NCBI RefSeq assembly: GCF_001310635.1
Contig: NZ_BAXR01000016.1
Location: 1 to 64,000 of the forward strand
Direction: 5' to 3'
Length of the DNA: 64,000 nt
Origin: Bacillus sp. JCM 19034
GTDB taxonomy: Bacteria; Bacillota; Bacilli; Bacillales; Bacillaceae_D
Of this stretch, positions 17,951-27,114 are shown piece after piece. The notes under the pieces are model-generated. The model was not told the origin of the DNA. It searched no databases and saw nothing but the letters and a program-made list of their open reading frames with translations. Both the position numbers and the translations under genes were made by a program. Numbering within the stretch: position 1 is the first letter of the stretch; every line of letters begins with the position of its first letter.

Positions 17951-17963
17951 TAATTGGCTTTGC
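17879..17963. repeat. 85-bp imperfect inverted repeat / structured element
   Basis: Outer arms GCAAAGCC (17879-17886) and GGCTTTGC (17956-17963) are followed inward by ATTATTAG with CTGATAAT and then by GGCGATA (17899-17905) with TATCGCC (17928-17934). No T-run follows, so it is not an ordinary terminator. It may be a structured RNA in the leader of the FusB-like gene or a remnant of a small mobile palindrome. Confidence 0.55.
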
Positions 17964-18010
17964 CCCTTATAAAATGAAAAAACTTTTACTTAGATAAGGA
18001 GCTGCCAGAA

Positions 18011-18663
18011 ATGACAAATCAAACAGATAAAGATCTAGCTTTTTTAAGAAATGACCAATATAACTTTATTAAATTCCAAATAAAAAACGTTCTTCATGCA
18101 TATGCGACAACGAAGGATAAAAACGTTCTAAACGCACTCAAGTCTCATTCATTAAATGAAATTATGAGTAAGGTGCCAGAGATTAATCTCGGCCAAAAGG
18201 AACGCATAAGTAAAATTCTTGATATTGAAGAAGAGAAACAAGCAGAACGTTTTTGACTGAGCTAAAAAAAGCTGTCATTCCATTTAAACACGTGACAGAA
18301 AAGACAATCACTAAATTATTCCCAAAAGCGAAGAAGCTAAAAGCACCATCACTTGAAACGATTGATTTTAAGAATTTATCTTATTTAGGATGGTACGATA
18401 TTCGCTCTGAAAAGAAATTTCTTATTATAGATGACAATCGGAAGTTAATCGGAGTCGAGGGAACGTTTAATAAGGGCAAAAAGGGAATATGTTCATTATG
18501 TAATGGGCATGAAGAGATTGGTTTATTTATGACGACAGTGAAGTCAGGTAAAGAAACGTATACGAATAGAGGAAATTACATCTGTACGGATAGCCAAAGG
18601 TGTAATGAAAATATCATGACGCTTGATAAATTAACTCAGTTTGTTGCAAATTTGAAAAAATAA
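18011..18663 (+). CDS. FusB/FusC-like elongation factor G-binding protein (frame broken near 18252)
   Basis: Two frames join when one T is added to the T5 run at 18250-18254, giving a 217-residue protein, the size of FusB (213). The first part has the four-helix N-terminal domain (RNDQYNFIKFQIKNVL); the second has IPFKHVTEKTITKLFPKAKK, SYLGWYDIRSEKKFLI and a zinc finger with ICSLCNG and YICTDSQRCNENI, matching FusB in layout. FusB-type proteins bind EF-G and free it from ribosomes stalled with fusidic acid; chromosomal relatives in Bacillaceae probably help ribosome recycling. RBS AAGGAG lies 10 bases upstream. Its neighbourhood, next to an antibiotic-responsive exporter, fits a translation-stress role. 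Confidence 0.82.
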
Positions 18664-18708
18664 TTTCTCAGCCTAAGGCAATATGAGATACATGGACCTG
18701 ATTAATAA

Positions 18709-18744
18709 CGCACCACATGAAAGAACCGACTTTCATGTGGTGCG
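18709..18744 (+). terminator. Perfect 15-bp hairpin after the FusB-like gene
   Basis: CGCACCACATGAAAG, loop AACCGA, CTTTCATGTGGTGCG. It is followed by A5 then TGCGTGCTGTTTTT; probably a terminator although the T-tract is 13 bases away. Confidence 0.6.
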
Positions 18745-18783
18745 AAAAATGCGTGCTGTTTTTCATATTTTAGTCTTCCATTG

Positions 18784-18826
18784 CCCCTAATGTTAACTTA
18801 TAATTATATGAGGTTAACATTAGGGG
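18784..18826 (+). promoter_or_regulatory. BirA (biotin) operator overlapping the bioB promoter
   Basis: Two perfect 14-base arms, CCCCTAATGTTAAC (18784-18797) and GTTAACATTAGGGG (18813-18826), are separated by 15 bases. The TGTTAAC / GTTAACA core and spacing match the BirA operator of Bacillales. A TATAAT -10 hexamer (18799-18804) lies inside the spacer, and the right arm runs into the bioB ribosome binding site (AGGGGG), so biotinyl-AMP-bound BirA would block RNA polymerase directly. Confidence 0.85.
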
Positions 18827-18835
18827 GTTTTTAAT

Positions 18836-19861
18836 ATGTTCTGGCAACAGATTTCTGAAAAAATTATAAACGGTTATGTATTAACTAAAGAAGAAGCGTT
18901 ATCAATTGTCAAAGCACCTGATAAGGAAGTCATATCACTCGTAAATGAGGCGTATCGCATACGTCATTATTATTACGGAAATAAAGTGAAACTGAACATG
19001 ATTCTAAATGCGAAAAGTGGCCTCTGTCCAGAGGATTGTGGCTATTGTGCACAATCATTTAAAGCAGAAACGAATTGCGATACGTATGCACTTGTTGATG
19101 AAGGGACGATTATTGAAGGAGCAAAAACTGCTGCAGCTGGTCAAATTGGGACGTATTGTATCGTGATGAGTGGTAGGCGTCCAACTAATCGCGAAGTTGA
19201 TCGAATTTCTGGAGCGGTTGAAGAGATTAAAAGAGATCATCCACAATTAAAAATATGTGCCTGTTTAGGTCTAGCTACAGAAGAGCAGACAGTCAAGCTT
19301 AAAGAAAGCGGCGTTGATCGTTATAATCATAATCTTAATACGAGTCAACGATACCATAGTGAGGTAGTGACAACACATACATACCAACAGCGAATTGAAA
19401 CGTTAGATACGATGAAAAAACACGGTATTTCCCCATGCTCTGGAGTGATTTGCGGAATGGGAGAATCAGATGAGGATATTGTTGATATGGCTTTTGCGTT
19501 GAGAGAGATTGGTGCTGATAGCATTCCGGTTAACTTCCTTCATGCGATTGAAGGGACGAAATTTGCTAATAAAGATGAACTAACACCAATGAAGTGCTTG
19601 AAGATATTAGCACTCTTCCGTTTGGTCAATCCGACGAAGGAAATCCGCATATCAGGGGGACGTGAGGTGAATCTACGTTCTTTACAGTCAATGGGGCTAA
19701 TGATTGCAAACTCAATCTTTGTTGGAGATTACTTAACAACGAAAGGGCAGCCGAACGAAGCTGATTATGATATGATTCGTGATCTCGGGTTTGAGATTGA
19801 GGAGAATGCGTTTGAGCGTGATACGAGTGTGGTGGAGGCAGATGTAACCTGTGGGACATAG
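18836..19861 (+). CDS. bioB: Biotin synthase
   Basis: BioB inserts sulfur into dethiobiotin using radical SAM chemistry, the last step of biotin synthesis. The 341-residue protein shows the [4Fe-4S] motif [14 protein letters not shown], the conserved YNHNLNTS stretch with the substrate-binding Asn, [11 protein letters not shown] carrying one of the [2Fe-2S] cysteines, and the Arg ligand in [12 protein letters not shown]. It stands alone under a BirA operator, not in a bioWAFDB operon; the rest of the pathway must be elsewhere or the cell may import dethiobiotin. ATG lies 9 bases after AGGGGG. Confidence 0.95.
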   Translation: MFWQQISEKIINGYVLTKEEALSIVKAPDKEVISLVNEAYRIRHYYYGNKVKLNMILNAKSGLCPEDCGYCAQSFKAETNCDTYALVDEGTIIEGAKTAAAGQIGTYCIVMSGRRPTNREVDRISGAVEEIKRDHPQLKICACLGLATEEQTVKLKESGVDRYNHNLNTSQRYHSEVVTTHTYQQRIETLDTMKKHGISPCSGVICGMGESDEDIVDMAFALREIGADSIPVNFLHAIEGTKFANKDELTPMKCLKILALFRLVNPTKEIRISGGREVNLRSLQSMGLMIANSIFVGDYLTTKGQPNEADYDMIRDLGFEIEENAFERDTSVVEADVTCGT

Positions 19862-19907
19862 AAAATCCTCTACTCCTATACCGCTAACAGAGTTGCTAGC
19901 AAACGTA

Positions 19908-19940
19908 AAGCCCTTGTAGGTCATCGACCTACAAGGGTTA
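19908..19940 (+). terminator. Terminator between convergent bioB and fumC
   Basis: CCCTTGTAGGT, loop CATCG, ACCTACAAGGG, followed by TTATTTGAATTT; A-rich on the other side, so it can serve both genes. Confidence 0.7.
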
Positions 19941-19947
19941 TTTGAAT

Positions 19948-21324
19948 TTAAATCATTTTCTCAGGCCGTACATATTCCTCATACTGCTCTGCAGTTAAAA
20001 GTCCGCTTTTTACAGCAGCCTCCTTTAAGCTGAGACCTTCTGCATGGGCAAGCTTGGCGATTTCAGCAGCGTTATCGTAGCCGATATGTGTGTTAAGGGC
20101 CGTGACAAGCATTAATGATTGCTCTAGTAATTGTCTAATTTTATCTTTATTAGGTTCTAATCCGACTAGGCATTTGTCATGGAATGAGCGGAGACCGTCA
20201 CTTAATAATTGTATCGACTGTAGCATATTATAAGCAATGACTGGCTTAAAGACATTTAGTTGAAAGTTACCTTGACTTTGTGCAAAGCCAATTGTCGCAT
20301 CATTCCCCATTACTTGGCAGGCAATCATTGTTAATGCCTCACTTTGAGTTGGATTGACCTTTCCGGGCATGATTGAACTTCCCGGCTCATTTGCCGGAAT
20401 CGTAAGCTCACCTATTCCAGAACGAGGCCCACTAGCTAACCACCTTATGTCATTGGCGATCTTCATAAGATCTGCTGCCAACGCCTTTAATGCTCCATGT
20501 GTAAAAGTAAGCTCATCGTGGCTAGTTAAGGCGTGGAATTTATTCGTTGCTGTTCGGAACGGATACCCTGTTATCGCAGAAATCTGTTCTGTAACTTTAT
20601 CACCGAACGTTGAATGAGAATTGATTCCAGTTCCAACAGCGGTCCCGCCGATGGCAAGCTCTAACAAGCAATACGCACTAGTTTTAATCATATGCTCCCC
20701 TTTTTCAAGCATCCGATGCCAGCCACTAATTTCTTGTCCTAACGTTAATGGAGTGGCATCCTGTAGGTGTGTTCGGCCAATTTTTATAATTGATTCAAAG
20801 GATTTGGCTTTTTTGTACAATGTCTTCTTAAACATTTGAATGTGCGGCAATAATTCCTGCTGTATTTTAGTATAGATTGCGATATGCATCGCGGTCGGAA
20901 AGGTGTCGTTCGAGCTTTGCGAACAATTAACATCATCGTTCGCGTGGATTGTTTCTTCTATTCCTTGTCGTCTTAATAATTGATTTCCACAAAAAGTGAT
21001 TACTTCGTTGACGTTCATATTCGTTTGTGTTCCACTGCCTGTTTGCCACACTTTTAATGGGAAATGTCGATCAAGTTTACCTGATCGGATGTTAGCCGTC
21101 ACTTCACAAATCGCTTCCAGTTTGGCTTTGGATAATAAACCAAGCGAATGATTTGTTCGTGCTGCACTTTCTTTAATGATTGCATAAGCATAAATAAGCT
21201 CAATTGGCATCTTTTCAGTGCCAATATGAAAGTTTTGTAAACTTCTTTCTGTCTGGGCTTGCCAATAGTTATCTGCATGTACAGAGATTTCTCCAATGCT
21301 ATCCTTTTCAATTCGATTATTCAT
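19948..21324 (-). CDS. fumC: Fumarate hydratase class II
   Basis: This TCA-cycle enzyme interconverts fumarate and L-malate without an iron-sulfur cluster. The 458-residue protein has the superfamily signature [13 protein letters not shown], the [13 protein letters not shown] and [11 protein letters not shown] substrate regions, the catalytic-site [16 protein letters not shown] and a C-terminal domain ending EYVRPEKMI. These favour FumC over aspartase (AspA), which is close in sequence. An AAGGAGG site lies 8 bases before the ATG. It is divergent from rpiA. Confidence 0.92.
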   Translation of the reverse strand: MNNRIEKDSIGEISVHADNYWQAQTERSLQNFHIGTEKMPIELIYAYAIIKESAARTNHSLGLLSKAKLEAICEVTANIRSGKLDRHFPLKVWQTGSGTQTNMNVNEVITFCGNQLLRRQGIEETIHANDDVNCSQSSNDTFPTAMHIAIYTKIQQELLPHIQMFKKTLYKKAKSFESIIKIGRTHLQDATPLTLGQEISGWHRMLEKGEHMIKTSAYCLLELAIGGTAVGTGINSHSTFGDKVTEQISAITGYPFRTATNKFHALTSHDELTFTHGALKALAADLMKIANDIRWLASGPRSGIGELTIPANEPGSSIMPGKVNPTQSEALTMIACQVMGNDATIGFAQSQGNFQLNVFKPVIAYNMLQSIQLLSDGLRSFHDKCLVGLEPNKDKIRQLLEQSLMLVTALNTHIGYDNAAEIAKLAHAEGLSLKEAAVKSGLLTAEQYEEYVRPEKMI

Positions 21325-21479
21325 AAGAAAACCTCCTTAAAAAATTGTTATTCGTATATAAGTAAAAGAATAAATAGAAGACCAATCTAAGAATTTTTTT
21401 AGTGCCTCTTTCTACGTAGTCATTATGGTATACTATGTATAAGTTGTACGTATAACAAGATGCGAAGTGAGGGATTATT

Positions 21480-22177
21480 ATGATTTGGGAAAATACATTA
21501 GCGACTAATTTACAGTGGTCGGCTGAAATTTCTAATTTAGAAGCAAAACAAAAGGTTGCAGAAAAAGTGGCAGAGCGTGTTAAAGATGGAGACGTGATCG
21601 GTGTTGGATCTGGTTCGACTGCTTTTTTAGCGTTACAAGCAATTAGTAAAAAAGTGAAAGAAAAGAATTTAAACGTTGTAGGGATTCCGACATCTCAAGA
21701 GGTTTCAATGGCATGTTCAACATTAGGCTTGCCGACAACAACACTTTTAAATGCACGTCCCGATTGGTCATTTGATGGTGCTGATGAAGTAGATCCAAAA
21801 AGAGCTTAATCAAAGGTCGTGGGGGAGCAATGTTTGCTGAGAAACTTGTCATAAAGTCATGTTCGGAAAATTACATATTAGTTGATCAGTCTAAATTTGT
21901 ATCAAGGCTCGGAGAAAAATTTCCTGTTCCAGTTGAAGTTGATCCACGCGCACTTCATTTAGTTGAAACAGAGCTAACTTTGTTAAATGCAGAAGATATC
22001 CAACTACGAATGGCTGTTGGTAAAGATGGTCCAATTATTACCGAAGCGGGAAATTTAATTCTAGATGTACGCTTTAACGAGATTCCTGAAACATTTGAGC
22101 GTGATATTAAAGCAATACCAGGTGTTGTCGAAACAGGTTTATTTATCGGATATCCGATTGAAGTATTAACGACGTAA
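21480..22177 (+). CDS. rpiA: Ribose-5-phosphate isomerase A (frame broken near 21798)
   Basis: RpiA interconverts ribose-5-phosphate and ribulose-5-phosphate in the pentose phosphate pathway. The first frame (21480-21809) has VIGVGSGSTAFLAL, GIPTSQEV and DGADEVDP; the second (21830-22177) continues RGGAMFAEKLVIKSC, ILVDQSKFVSRLGEKFPVPVE and the C-terminal PGVVETGLF. They join as DPKKSLIKGRGGAMFAEK if one A is added to the A5 run at 21797-21801. All expected active-site segments (Asp and Lys of DGAD and GRGGA) are then present. The N-terminus carries about 15 extra residues compared with short RpiA proteins. A terminator follows. Confidence 0.88.
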
Positions 22178-22183
22178 GGATGA

Positions 22184-22217
22184 AAAGGTATGAGATCGAA
22201 AAAGCTCTCATACCTTT
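22184..22217 (+). terminator. Terminator after rpiA
   Basis: AAAGGTATGAGA pairs perfectly with TCTCATACCTTT; convergent with the next minus-strand gene. Confidence 0.7.
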
Positions 22218-22221
22218 ACGT

Positions 22222-22482
22222 TTATTGAGTCTTGACCTCTTGCAAAGCTGCGACTTCCTGAGCAAGGTCCTCCCTGAGTAGCTCGTAGGCAGCATCATTA
22301 TCAACATTTGCTGCTTGTTGAACGGAATGCTCCGCTCGTTCTAGTGAGTTTTGAGCTTGTTCAATCAATTCTGGACTAGGGTGTGATTGTGCTTGTCTGA
22401 TTGCATGATGGGCATGCTCAATCGACTGTTGGGCTTGAGCAATTGGATTTTGTGTTTGTGTACTTGAAATGTTATTTTTCAT
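22222..22482 (-). CDS. Small Ala/Gln/Glu-rich helical protein, unknown
   Basis: The 86-residue protein is soluble and almost wholly helical by composition, with repeating AQ/EQA patterns (AQAQQSIEHAHHAIRQAQSH, EQAQNSLERAEHSVQQAA), which suggests a coiled coil. The ATG at 22482 has AGGAGTGAT 4-5 bases upstream, better than the in-frame GTG at 22491. It is divergent from the HAD gene. It resembles small cytosolic Bacillus proteins of the DUF3813 kind, but I cannot confirm that family. Confidence 0.55.
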   Translation of the reverse strand: MKNNISSTQTQNPIAQAQQSIEHAHHAIRQAQSHPSPELIEQAQNSLERAEHSVQQAANVDNDAAYELLREDLAQEVAALQEVKTQ

Positions 22483-22574
22483 CAAGATCACTCCTTTTTG
22501 TAACAGGTCATTTGTTACTATACGTTATTTCTCAATATCTATACGAACAGAGTGAGAAGCAGGAGGAATGGACA

Positions 22575-23370
22575 GTGAAAACGTATCAAACATTTATCCT
22601 TGATATTGATGGCACGTTAATTAGAGGTGATGAAGTTTTGCCTGGTGCAAAAGAGCTTCTCATTCTTTTACGTCAACAACAGAAACAGATCATTTTAGCG
22701 ACAAACAATCCAGCGGATTCACACTTACAAATTTTTGAGCGTCTTATGAAAATGGGACTTCTAATTAACAAGCACGAGATCGTAACACCAATTGATGCCA
22801 TTAATGATTTTTAGAAGCAGAAGAAAAGGTTGAGACAGTATTTACATTAGCTAATCGTCAAATAAAAGATAAAATTGTTTCATTAGGTTGGCAGGCCAAA
22901 AGTTTAGATGAATTAAAAAAGGGCGAAGATATTTCTCATGTATTAGTGGCAATGAGTCAGGAAATAACATATGCACATTTTGCGAAAGCTTTACAATCGC
23001 TCGATGCTGGAGCCTCCTTAGTTGGCTTGAATGCAGACTTATATTGTCCAATAAAAGAGGGGAGAGCACCAGATACCGGCTCACTGTTAGCAGTACTTGA
23101 GCGTCCGACTGGAATGAAAGCGATGACGATGGGGAACCTACTAATTGGATGATTACGGCAATAAAACGTAAGAATCAGCATGCATTAGCCGAGACAGTCA
23201 TCATTGGTGATTCACCATATACGGATATTCGAATGGGCAATAGAATGGGGATAGATACCATTTTATTACATTCAGGAGTAAGTTCATACGAGAATAACGA
23301 AAAGCCTGATGAAGCAACGTTTACATGTCAAAGTTTACTAGATGTACGTAATGTACTTAGATGGGCTTAA
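22575..23370 (+). CDS. NagD-type HAD-IIA sugar phosphatase family protein (two frame breaks)
   Basis: Three frames join into one ~266-residue HAD phosphatase. HAD motif I is LDIDGTLIRG right after the GTG start, with the NagD-type motif II ILATNNPA. The middle frame gives LVGLNADLYCPIKEGRAPDT, the usual cap-to-core return, and the last frame carries motif IV in VIIGDSPYTDIRMGNRMGID. The breaks are repaired by one T added to the T5 run at 22808-22812 (NDF-LEAEEK) and one G added to GGGG at 23132-23135 (MGEPTNWMI). AGGAGG lies 8 bases before the GTG. Substrate probably a small phosphate ester; unknown. Confidence 0.8.
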
Positions 23371-23383
23371 AGCCGCAATGTAG

Positions 23384-23412
23384 AAGGTGTGTCAATAAAG
23401 ACACGCCTTTTT
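23384..23412 (+). terminator. Terminator after the HAD gene
   Basis: AAGGTGTGTC pairs with GACACGCCTT across AATAAA, ending in T5. Confidence 0.75.
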
Positions 23413-23428
23413 AACTGTTCTATAAAGT

Positions 23429-23977
23429 TCACGAGTATGTGCTTTCGGCTCGCAATTGGTTCTGTAATTTCTCTAGTCGGCTAGCTAGTATCCGGAACCT
23501 CGCTTTATCACGGTTATCGAGTGCTTCGTTAATTTGATTTTTTAATAATGTTAGTTCTATGAGTGCGTCAACTTCATTAATATCTTGTTTAAATTGTTTG
23601 TAGCGTTTAAAGGAATCTCGTCTAGGTGTTTCAACGAGTTGAACGTAACGTTGATTCGACTGTTTACCATAGAAGTGTAGAATTAGGTAAATTTTATGTG
23701 AAGGGTTAGCCAACAAATCACCAAGTGCCTTTGAGACATCTTCTGTCTTCTGGTTATGGTAATAATAAATAAAACCAACCTCATCAGAGCTAGTGCTTGA
23801 AATGACAATCGTACGTTCACGTGGTTGTATAGATTCAGTGAATGTAACATTTTCCAAAATGTGATGCTTATTAATGATATTCTCTAGTAACATTCGTGCA
23901 TCCTTATGTTTAAGCTGGTGTTGAGTAAGAAACCATTTTAGGAAGTTTCTTTTTTCCGAAGCTGATATCCAATTCAT
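23429..23977 (-). CDS. UPF0302 / YpiB-like protein with C-terminal IDEAL domain
   Basis: The 182-residue protein follows the YpiB plan: an N-terminal helical segment (SEKRNFLKWFLTQHQLKHKD), a central beta-rich part, and a C-terminal IDEAL-type domain (LLKNQINEALDNRDKARF). IDEAL domains are short helices seen in several Bacillus proteins of unknown or regulatory function. It is divergent from typical YpiB, so it may be a paralogue. AAGGTGGGG precedes the ATG. The canonical ypiB neighbours (aroE, TPR protein, qcrABC) are absent here. Confidence 0.65.
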   Translation of the reverse strand: MNWISASEKRNFLKWFLTQHQLKHKDARMLLENIINKHHILENVTFTESIQPRERTIVISSTSSDEVGFIYYYHNQKTEDVSKALGDLLANPSHKIYLILHFYGKQSNQRYVQLVETPRRDSFKRYKQFKQDINEVDALIELTLLKNQINEALDNRDKARFRILASRLEKLQNQLRAESTYS

Positions 23978-24100
23978 AGAACCCCACCTTACTTAAAATC
24001 TTTAATACTATCATAACATGTTCTAATGGATGTTTGAAAAAGACGTTAACATCTCCTTCTTCGTTTGAATAATGTAAAGCAATGGAGGGAGGCGTTGATC

Positions 24101-24523
24101 TTGAAGATACGACAAGCAACTGAATATGAACAAGCTAGAATTAAAGAGTTAGCGGCAAAAGTTCAAGAAGAGGCGACAGTCGGTTATTTACCAGCAGATC
24201 ATCATATGCTAACGAATGGGTTTGGACCGTGCGAGTATTGGGTAATTGATCATAATCAAATTTGTGGCTGGATTGTGTTCGGTGAGACGATTGCCCCTTT
24301 TAAGCACGTACGTAGTGGAATGATTTTTGAGCTATTTGTATTACCTACTAGTCGTAACAAAGGCTACGGGTCGTTGTTAATGAGCTTTGCAATAGAAGAG
24401 CTCCGCCAACGTGGATATGAAACCGTACATTTGAATGTGTTTGCAAACAATCAAGCAAAGAATTTATATAATAGAATGGGATTTAAAGAAGTATCGACCA
24501 TTATGGAGATGGAATTATCGTAG
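24101..24523 (+). CDS. GNAT family N-acetyltransferase
   Basis: The 140-residue protein is a single GNAT domain: IRQATEYEQARIKELA at the start, a central strand GMIFELFVLPTSRNKGYGSL with the acetyl-CoA-binding RxxGxG motif (R-NKGYG), HLNVFANNQAKNLYNRMGF and an EMEL end. I chose the TTG at 24101 because GGAGGGAGG lies about 9 bases upstream; an upstream TTG at 24095 is too close to it. The acceptor substrate is unknown. Confidence 0.78.
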   Translation: MKIRQATEYEQARIKELAAKVQEEATVGYLPADHHMLTNGFGPCEYWVIDHNQICGWIVFGETIAPFKHVRSGMIFELFVLPTSRNKGYGSLLMSFAIEELRQRGYETVHLNVFANNQAKNLYNRMGFKEVSTIMEMELS

Positions 24524-24537
24524 TAAGGTCGTGTAGT

Positions 24538-25466
24538 CTAAGTTGTGACGTTAACAGTTATTGTAACATTTCCTTTCTTACGCCCTGTATCAACATATTC
24601 ATGAGCTTTGGCCATTTGATCAAAAGAATAATTTCTGTCGATAATCGGTTTTATTTTTTTTGTCTCAATCAGGCTTTTAAGGAATGATAAATCGTCTTCT
24701 TTTATTTTGGGGAGACGATTATTGTTTAGAAATACACCATTTTTTAATAAAATACGTTTGCATTGCAAGTAGTTAGATTTCATAACGGCATCATAGACGA
24801 TATCGTATGTATATTCACTTTTGGTAAAGTCCTCTTTCGTATAATCAATGACTCTGTCGGCACCAATTGATTTTACGAGTTCGAAGTTTTGTTTGCTACA
24901 TACCGCTGTGACTTCAGCTCCGTAGTATTTCGCAAGTTGAATAGCAAACGTCCCTAGACTACCAGACGCACCATTAATTAATATTTTTTGTCCTTTATGG
25001 ACCTTGGCTTTTTGGAGGTTTTTTAAAGCAGTAAGTCCACCAGAAGGGACTGCTGCAGCTTCTTCATAAGATAAGTTGTTAGGAATAATGGCGATAAGCC
25101 TTTGCTTTCTCGACTTCCATCCTTCACTCTTTCAGGTAGACATATATATTCGGCATATCCTCCGAATTTAAATCCAGTTAATGCAAATATACTGTCTCCT
25201 TTTTTAAATGATGTGACATTTTTTCCTACAGCTTCAACCATACCAGAGATTTCGATCCCTAGCATTAAATCTTTCTTAGGTTTGAATAAACCGAACATAA
25301 TCCTTACTAAAAACGGATCGGCCTTTCTAATTCGAGTATCACCAACGTGGGCAGTGGTTGCAAATACTTTTATTAAAACCTCATTGTCTTTCGGTTTCGG
25401 TTTTTCTACTTCTTTTATTTGGAGCACTTCTGGTGAACCGTATTTTGTACAAATGACTGCTTTCAT
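24538..25466 (-). CDS. MDR-family (zinc-independent) NAD(P)-dependent alcohol dehydrogenase/quinone reductase, broken
   Basis: The N-terminal catalytic fold (25466-25023: KAVICTKYGSPEVLQIKEVE, ATTAHVGDTRIRKADPF, GIEISGMVEAVGKNV, FGGYAEYICLP) continues in another frame with IPNNLSYEEAAAVPSGGLTA, a Rossmann fold (KILINGASGSLGTFAIQLAK, Tyr-Tyr-Gly-Ala-Glu) and the C-terminal end IKPIIDRNYSFDQMAKAHEY. The frame breaks once near 25085-25115. Between GVFLNNN and LPKIKEDD the protein also seems 20-35 residues shorter than relatives, so an internal deletion is possible and this may be a real pseudogene rather than only a sequencing error. AGGAGG precedes the ATG. Substrate unknown. Confidence 0.7.
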
Positions 25467-26028
25467 AATGAATCCTCCTATTTTCAGAAAAAGTTAAGCC
25501 GTGCTTTTGCTCGTTATTTTTATGAAAGCAGCATGTGTTATGTTCGAGCAAATTGTTTTTAAGGAAAGATGCTTACGTATGATTATTAATCTTATTCATT
25601 TTATTATACTTTTAGCTTTTTAGAGTGTCGATAATATTTACGATTTTTTTAGGATTGGCGGATTATTAGTAAACATGCTCTTTTAAGGTGATGTTAATTT
25701 TGTATGGGTGTAACAACAAACTTTATCAGGAGAAGTTAAATGACCGTTTTTTGAAGCTATAACAAAAACAGATGTTGATTTTATATTTGAGGAAAGCTTC
25801 TAGCAAGAGAATCTACCTCTATTAATCAACTTTATTAAGTTGTTTATATGTAATGAAGCTGTTCTATGGTTATAGGTGTGTATTCAATGAGGATTTCGGT
25901 TCTATACGAAACTTCACAATTTAATAAAAATAAAAAGGAAATGAAGCTAAACTGTCGTAATAAAGTACGATTGCGTTTATTAAGTAGTTATATTTCAAGA
26001 ATAAAATATAAAAGTGAGGTAATAAATA
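25467..26028. other. 560-bp region without a clear gene
   Basis: Very AT-rich. It contains a possible gene remnant at 25740-25875 (listed separately) and leads into the 26029 gene, whose GTGAGG site is at 26014-26019. Another open frame here (25866-26069) has no start signal and overlaps the next gene. Confidence 0.4.
25740..25875 (+). pseudogene. Possible remnant of a small gene
   Basis: AGGAGA precedes ATG at 25740. Removing one T from the T6 run at 25747-25752 gives MTVFEAITKTDVDFIFEESF, a TAG, and then QENLPLLINFIKLFICNEAV to a second stop. The composition is protein-like, but with a frameshift and a nonsense codon in 45 residues this is weak. No homologue recognised. Confidence 0.2.
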
Positions 26029-27006
26029 ATGAGCTTAAAAGTAGCGATTGTCGGGACTGGTGGTTTTAGCCGTATGCATGCGAAGATATTGGAAGCCATG
26101 AATGGGGTACTAGTTAGTGCGTTTTGTGGGACGAGTATAGAAAAGGCGGGACAAGTTGCGAATGAATTTAATGCAAACGGTTACGATAATGTTGATGTTA
26201 TGCTTGATACGGAAGAAGTTGACGCTCTTTATATTTGTGTCCCTCCCTATGCTCATGGAAAGGTTGAGCAGGCGGCAATTGATCGGAATATTCCTTTTCT
26301 CGTTGAAAAGCCACTAGGTGTGAGCGATGAAGAGCCACGCCGTCTCGTCGAACAAATAAAACGAGACAACTTAATAACGTCAGTTGGCTATCATTTCCGT
26401 TATCAGAACTCGGTTCAACAAATGAAGCGGGTACTACAAGGTGAGAGAGTGGGGATGTTGATCGGCAAATGGATGGGGAGTATGCCGGAAGTAGCGTGGT
26501 GGCGTGATCAAAAGCGATCCGGAGGTCAGTTTATAGAACAAACAACTCATATAGTGGACTTAGTAAGGTATGTCATTGGTGAAGTAACGGATGTATATGC
26601 GTCCTATGCAACGACATCAATTCAAAAAAAATATGACGGTGTCTCCGTAGCGGATGTCGGTGCAGTTACACTAACCTTAGAGAATGGTGCTGTTGCCTCT
26701 ATTAATAATACGTGCGTATTGCCTGGACATGTATCGGAAGTCGGACTTTCTGTTTATACGAGTAACGGTTTACTTGAGTGGAATCCTGAACGGGTGTCGG
26801 TCAAGCTTGGAAATGAAGAGACTGACTATGACAATGAGGTTAATCCATATGAACGTGAGAGTACAGCCTTTCTCCATGCTGTACAAACAGGAGATCGATC
26901 GAAAATTCTCTCTAGCTATGAAGATGCATATCAAACATTTAAAGTCACGGAAGCAGCACTACGATCAGCAAAGAGTGGTGAACGAGTTGGTATTAGAGAA
27001 ACTTAA
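26029..27006 (+). CDS. Gfo/Idh/MocA family oxidoreductase
   Basis: A 325-residue NAD(P)-dependent sugar or cyclitol dehydrogenase-type protein. The N-terminal Rossmann fold has VAIVGTGGFSRMHAKIL, then YICVPPYAHGKVEQAAI and the family motif VEKPLGV (catalytic Lys of EKP). The C-terminal beta-sheet domain has GGQFIEQTTHIVDLVRYVIG with the active-site His. Its spacing from neighbours suggests a single-gene unit. The substrate cannot be told. Confidence 0.88.
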   Translation: MSLKVAIVGTGGFSRMHAKILEAMNGVLVSAFCGTSIEKAGQVANEFNANGYDNVDVMLDTEEVDALYICVPPYAHGKVEQAAIDRNIPFLVEKPLGVSDEEPRRLVEQIKRDNLITSVGYHFRYQNSVQQMKRVLQGERVGMLIGKWMGSMPEVAWWRDQKRSGGQFIEQTTHIVDLVRYVIGEVTDVYASYATTSIQKKYDGVSVADVGAVTLTLENGAVASINNTCVLPGHVSEVGLSVYTSNGLLEWNPERVSVKLGNEETDYDNEVNPYERESTAFLHAVQTGDRSKILSSYEDAYQTFKVTEAALRSAKSGERVGIRET

Positions 27007-27114
27007 AGCCTAAAAGCGTACGATGCTAAGGAAGTTTGTTTCCGGCTTTTTTCTTATTGTACCATATATTATTTTACGGTAAGATGGTGCTTGCAAGTAT
27101 TTCACGAGAAAGAG

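Noticed and set aside
25866-26069. 67-codon open frame ahead of the Gfo/Idh/MocA gene
   Set aside because: It overlaps the next gene in another frame, lacks a ribosome site, and its end is a shifted reading of the downstream gene.
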